A stretch of 5,845 nt of DNA from NAK82 sp036172345. Its GTDB lineage: Bacteria; Chloroflexota; Anaerolineae; 4572-78; NAK82. The position numbers and the translations under genes were made by a program. The notes beneath the pieces are model-generated. The model had not been told where the DNA came from, ran no database searches, and saw only the letters and a program-made list of their open reading frames with translations. The stretch lies in the NCBI GenBank assembly GCA_036172345.1, contig JASFBB010000090.1, forward strand, positions 1 through 5,845, read 5' to 3'. Positions within the stretch are counted from its first letter, which is position 1, and every line of letters starts with the position of its first letter. Shown here piece by piece: positions 5,375 through 5,845 of this stretch.

Positions 5375-5623
5375 ATCATCTTGGGCTTTGTTGCCCTGGT
5401 GATTGGCGTCGGAGAAATTGTTTTTGCCATTGGCGCATGGTCGCTGAAGTCGTGGGCGTGGACGTTGGGGGTGATCATTCTAATCATCAGCATCCTCTTG
5501 TCCATTATCTACGGCGTGTTCTATGGTAACTGGAGTTCACAGATCGTTTCGATCGTGATCTCCGCCATCGTGCTGTACTACCTGAACACGAGACATGTGA
5601 AAGAGGCCTTTGGCAAGGTGTGA
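5366..5623 (+). CDS. C-terminal fragment of the frameshifted membrane protein (open frame)
   Basis: From GTG 5366 the frame encodes 85 residues with three predicted membrane helices (about 3-24, 31-53 and 58-73) and a polar tail. It has no ribosome-binding site of its own, so an automatic call of an independent gene here would be misleading; it is best read as the remainder of the gene starting at 5229. Weak translation by reinitiation after the TAG at 5355 is conceivable, since the GTG is only 8 nt beyond it. Confidence 0.4.
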   Translation: MGAIILGFVALVIGVGEIVFAIGAWSLKSWAWTLGVIILIISILLSIIYGVFYGNWSSQIVSIVISAIVLYYLNTRHVKEAFGKV

Positions 5624-5636
5624 GCAATGCCAGCAG

Positions 5637-5653
5637 AGGTGCCCCTGTCCCTG
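5637..5653 (-). repeat. Right copy of the 17-bp exact inverted repeat
   Basis: AGGTGCCCCTGTCCCTG, reverse complement of 5105-5121. It starts 13 bp after the TGA of the membrane-protein gene. A short hairpin GCCAG (5629-5633) / CTGGC (5651-5655), with an inner AGG/CCT, overlaps it and might act as a gene-end structure. Confidence 0.85.
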
Positions 5654-5705
5654 GCGAAGAAGTAAGGTGGGAATGACGGTCGATGCCCTTAGTAGGAGTA
5701 TATAG

Positions 5706-5845
5706 ATGGTGGAGAACTTTTTCTTGGATAATCCTGATTTACAGTTCTACTTCGAGCACGCTGATTTGCGGGAAGTGGTCGAGTTGAAAGAGAAAAATTA
5801 TAGTTATCGGGTGCGCTATCCGCACGCGCCGCGCAACTACCGGGA
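5706..5845 (+). CDS. Acyl-CoA dehydrogenase, N-terminal part (3' truncated by window end)
   Basis: Only 46 codons are visible: MVENFFLDNPDLQFYFEH, then ADLREVVELKEKNYSYRVRY and PHAPRNYR. The start is ATG 5706 with AGGAG 7 nt upstream (5694-5698). The opening (N-F-x-x-DN-DLQF...H) resembles the N-terminal extension of the longer, about 550-600-residue acyl-CoA dehydrogenases found in many anaerobes and Chloroflexota. The catalytic Glu and FAD-binding regions lie outside the window, so the call rests on this short stretch and on the etfBA genes just upstream. If correct, it oxidises an acyl-CoA to the 2-enoyl-CoA and hands electrons to EtfAB. Substrate cannot be predicted. The 82 bp before it show no clear promoter, so it may depend on read-through from upstream. 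Confidence 0.7.
   Translation, partial: MVENFFLDNPDLQFYFEHADLREVVELKEKNYSYRVRYPHAPRNYR

Larger units (their letters stand above)
5229..5623 (+). pseudogene. Small four-helix membrane protein gene split by a frameshift
   Basis: The start at 5229 (strong AAGGAGG) gives MERKRPTGVT followed by a glycine-rich hydrophobic helix, but frame 1 stops after 42 residues at TAG 5355-5357. The rest of an obviously continuous protein lies in another frame, from about 5351 to TGA 5621-5623: helices at roughly AIILGFVALVIG..., WAWTLGVIILIIS... and QIVSIVISAIVLYYL, ending in a charged NTRHVKEAFGKV tail. Restoring one base near 5346-5355 (for example GTGAG to GTGGAG) gives about 131 residues; removing a 20-bp imperfect repeat (5335-5354) gives 124 residues reading GLGALGAGVGAIILGF. 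The positive N-terminus suggests N-in topology. I recall similar short proteins from Chloroflexota but assign no function. It is either a real inactivation or a sequencing/assembly error. It sits inside the 17-bp inverted repeat. Confidence 0.75.

Noticed and set aside
5129..5505. Minus-strand open frames opposite the small membrane protein
   Set aside because: Pro/Met-rich antisense shadows of glycine- and isoleucine-rich coding DNA; no ribosome-binding site.
1..5845. CRISPR arrays, tRNA or rRNA genes, insertion sequences with transposases
   Set aside because: No regularly spaced repeats, cloverleaf-like segments or transposase motifs were found on either strand.

Overview
The window reads like a piece of a bacterial chromosome, most probably from the Chloroflexota (Anaerolineae-like). 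This is inferred from the protein styles: a TrmA/RlmD-type RNA methyltransferase, a secreted three-LysM protein with a proline/tyrosine linker and Cys-bracketed LysM module, clostridial-type EtfB/EtfA, and an acyl-CoA dehydrogenase with an N-terminal extension. No 16S or marker gene is present to prove it. There are no tRNAs, rRNAs, CRISPR arrays or transposase genes.

Left part (1-1208): the 3' portion of a plus-strand RNA (uracil-C5) methyltransferase gene enters from the left edge and ends at 1120. It converges on a minus-strand gene ending at 1209. Between them is a 13-bp perfect hairpin, probably a shared bidirectional terminator, followed by an unused-looking ribosome-binding sequence.

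Middle (1209-3109): a minus-strand gene for an exported LysM protein (start corrected to 2795) with two repeated C-terminal beta-rich domains. Its promoter is near consensus (TTGACA-N17-TATTAT), and its leader of about 108 nt holds two hairpins. The 314-bp divergent intergenic region also carries a long GC-rich dyad and the extended -10 promoter of the next operon.

Right part (3110-5845): etfB and etfA (18-bp gap) form an electron-transfer flavoprotein operon. After a cassette-like segment bounded by a 17-bp exact inverted repeat comes the start of an acyl-CoA dehydrogenase gene, cut by the window edge at codon 46. The dehydrogenase would pass electrons to EtfAB. The segment holds a small four-helix membrane protein gene split by a frameshift.

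I see no clearly new multi-gene system. The best leads are an insertion in EtfB where the dehydrogenase-recognition loop lies, the inverted-repeat-bounded membrane-protein cassette in the etf-acd cluster, its frameshift, and the regulatory architecture between LysM and etfB.
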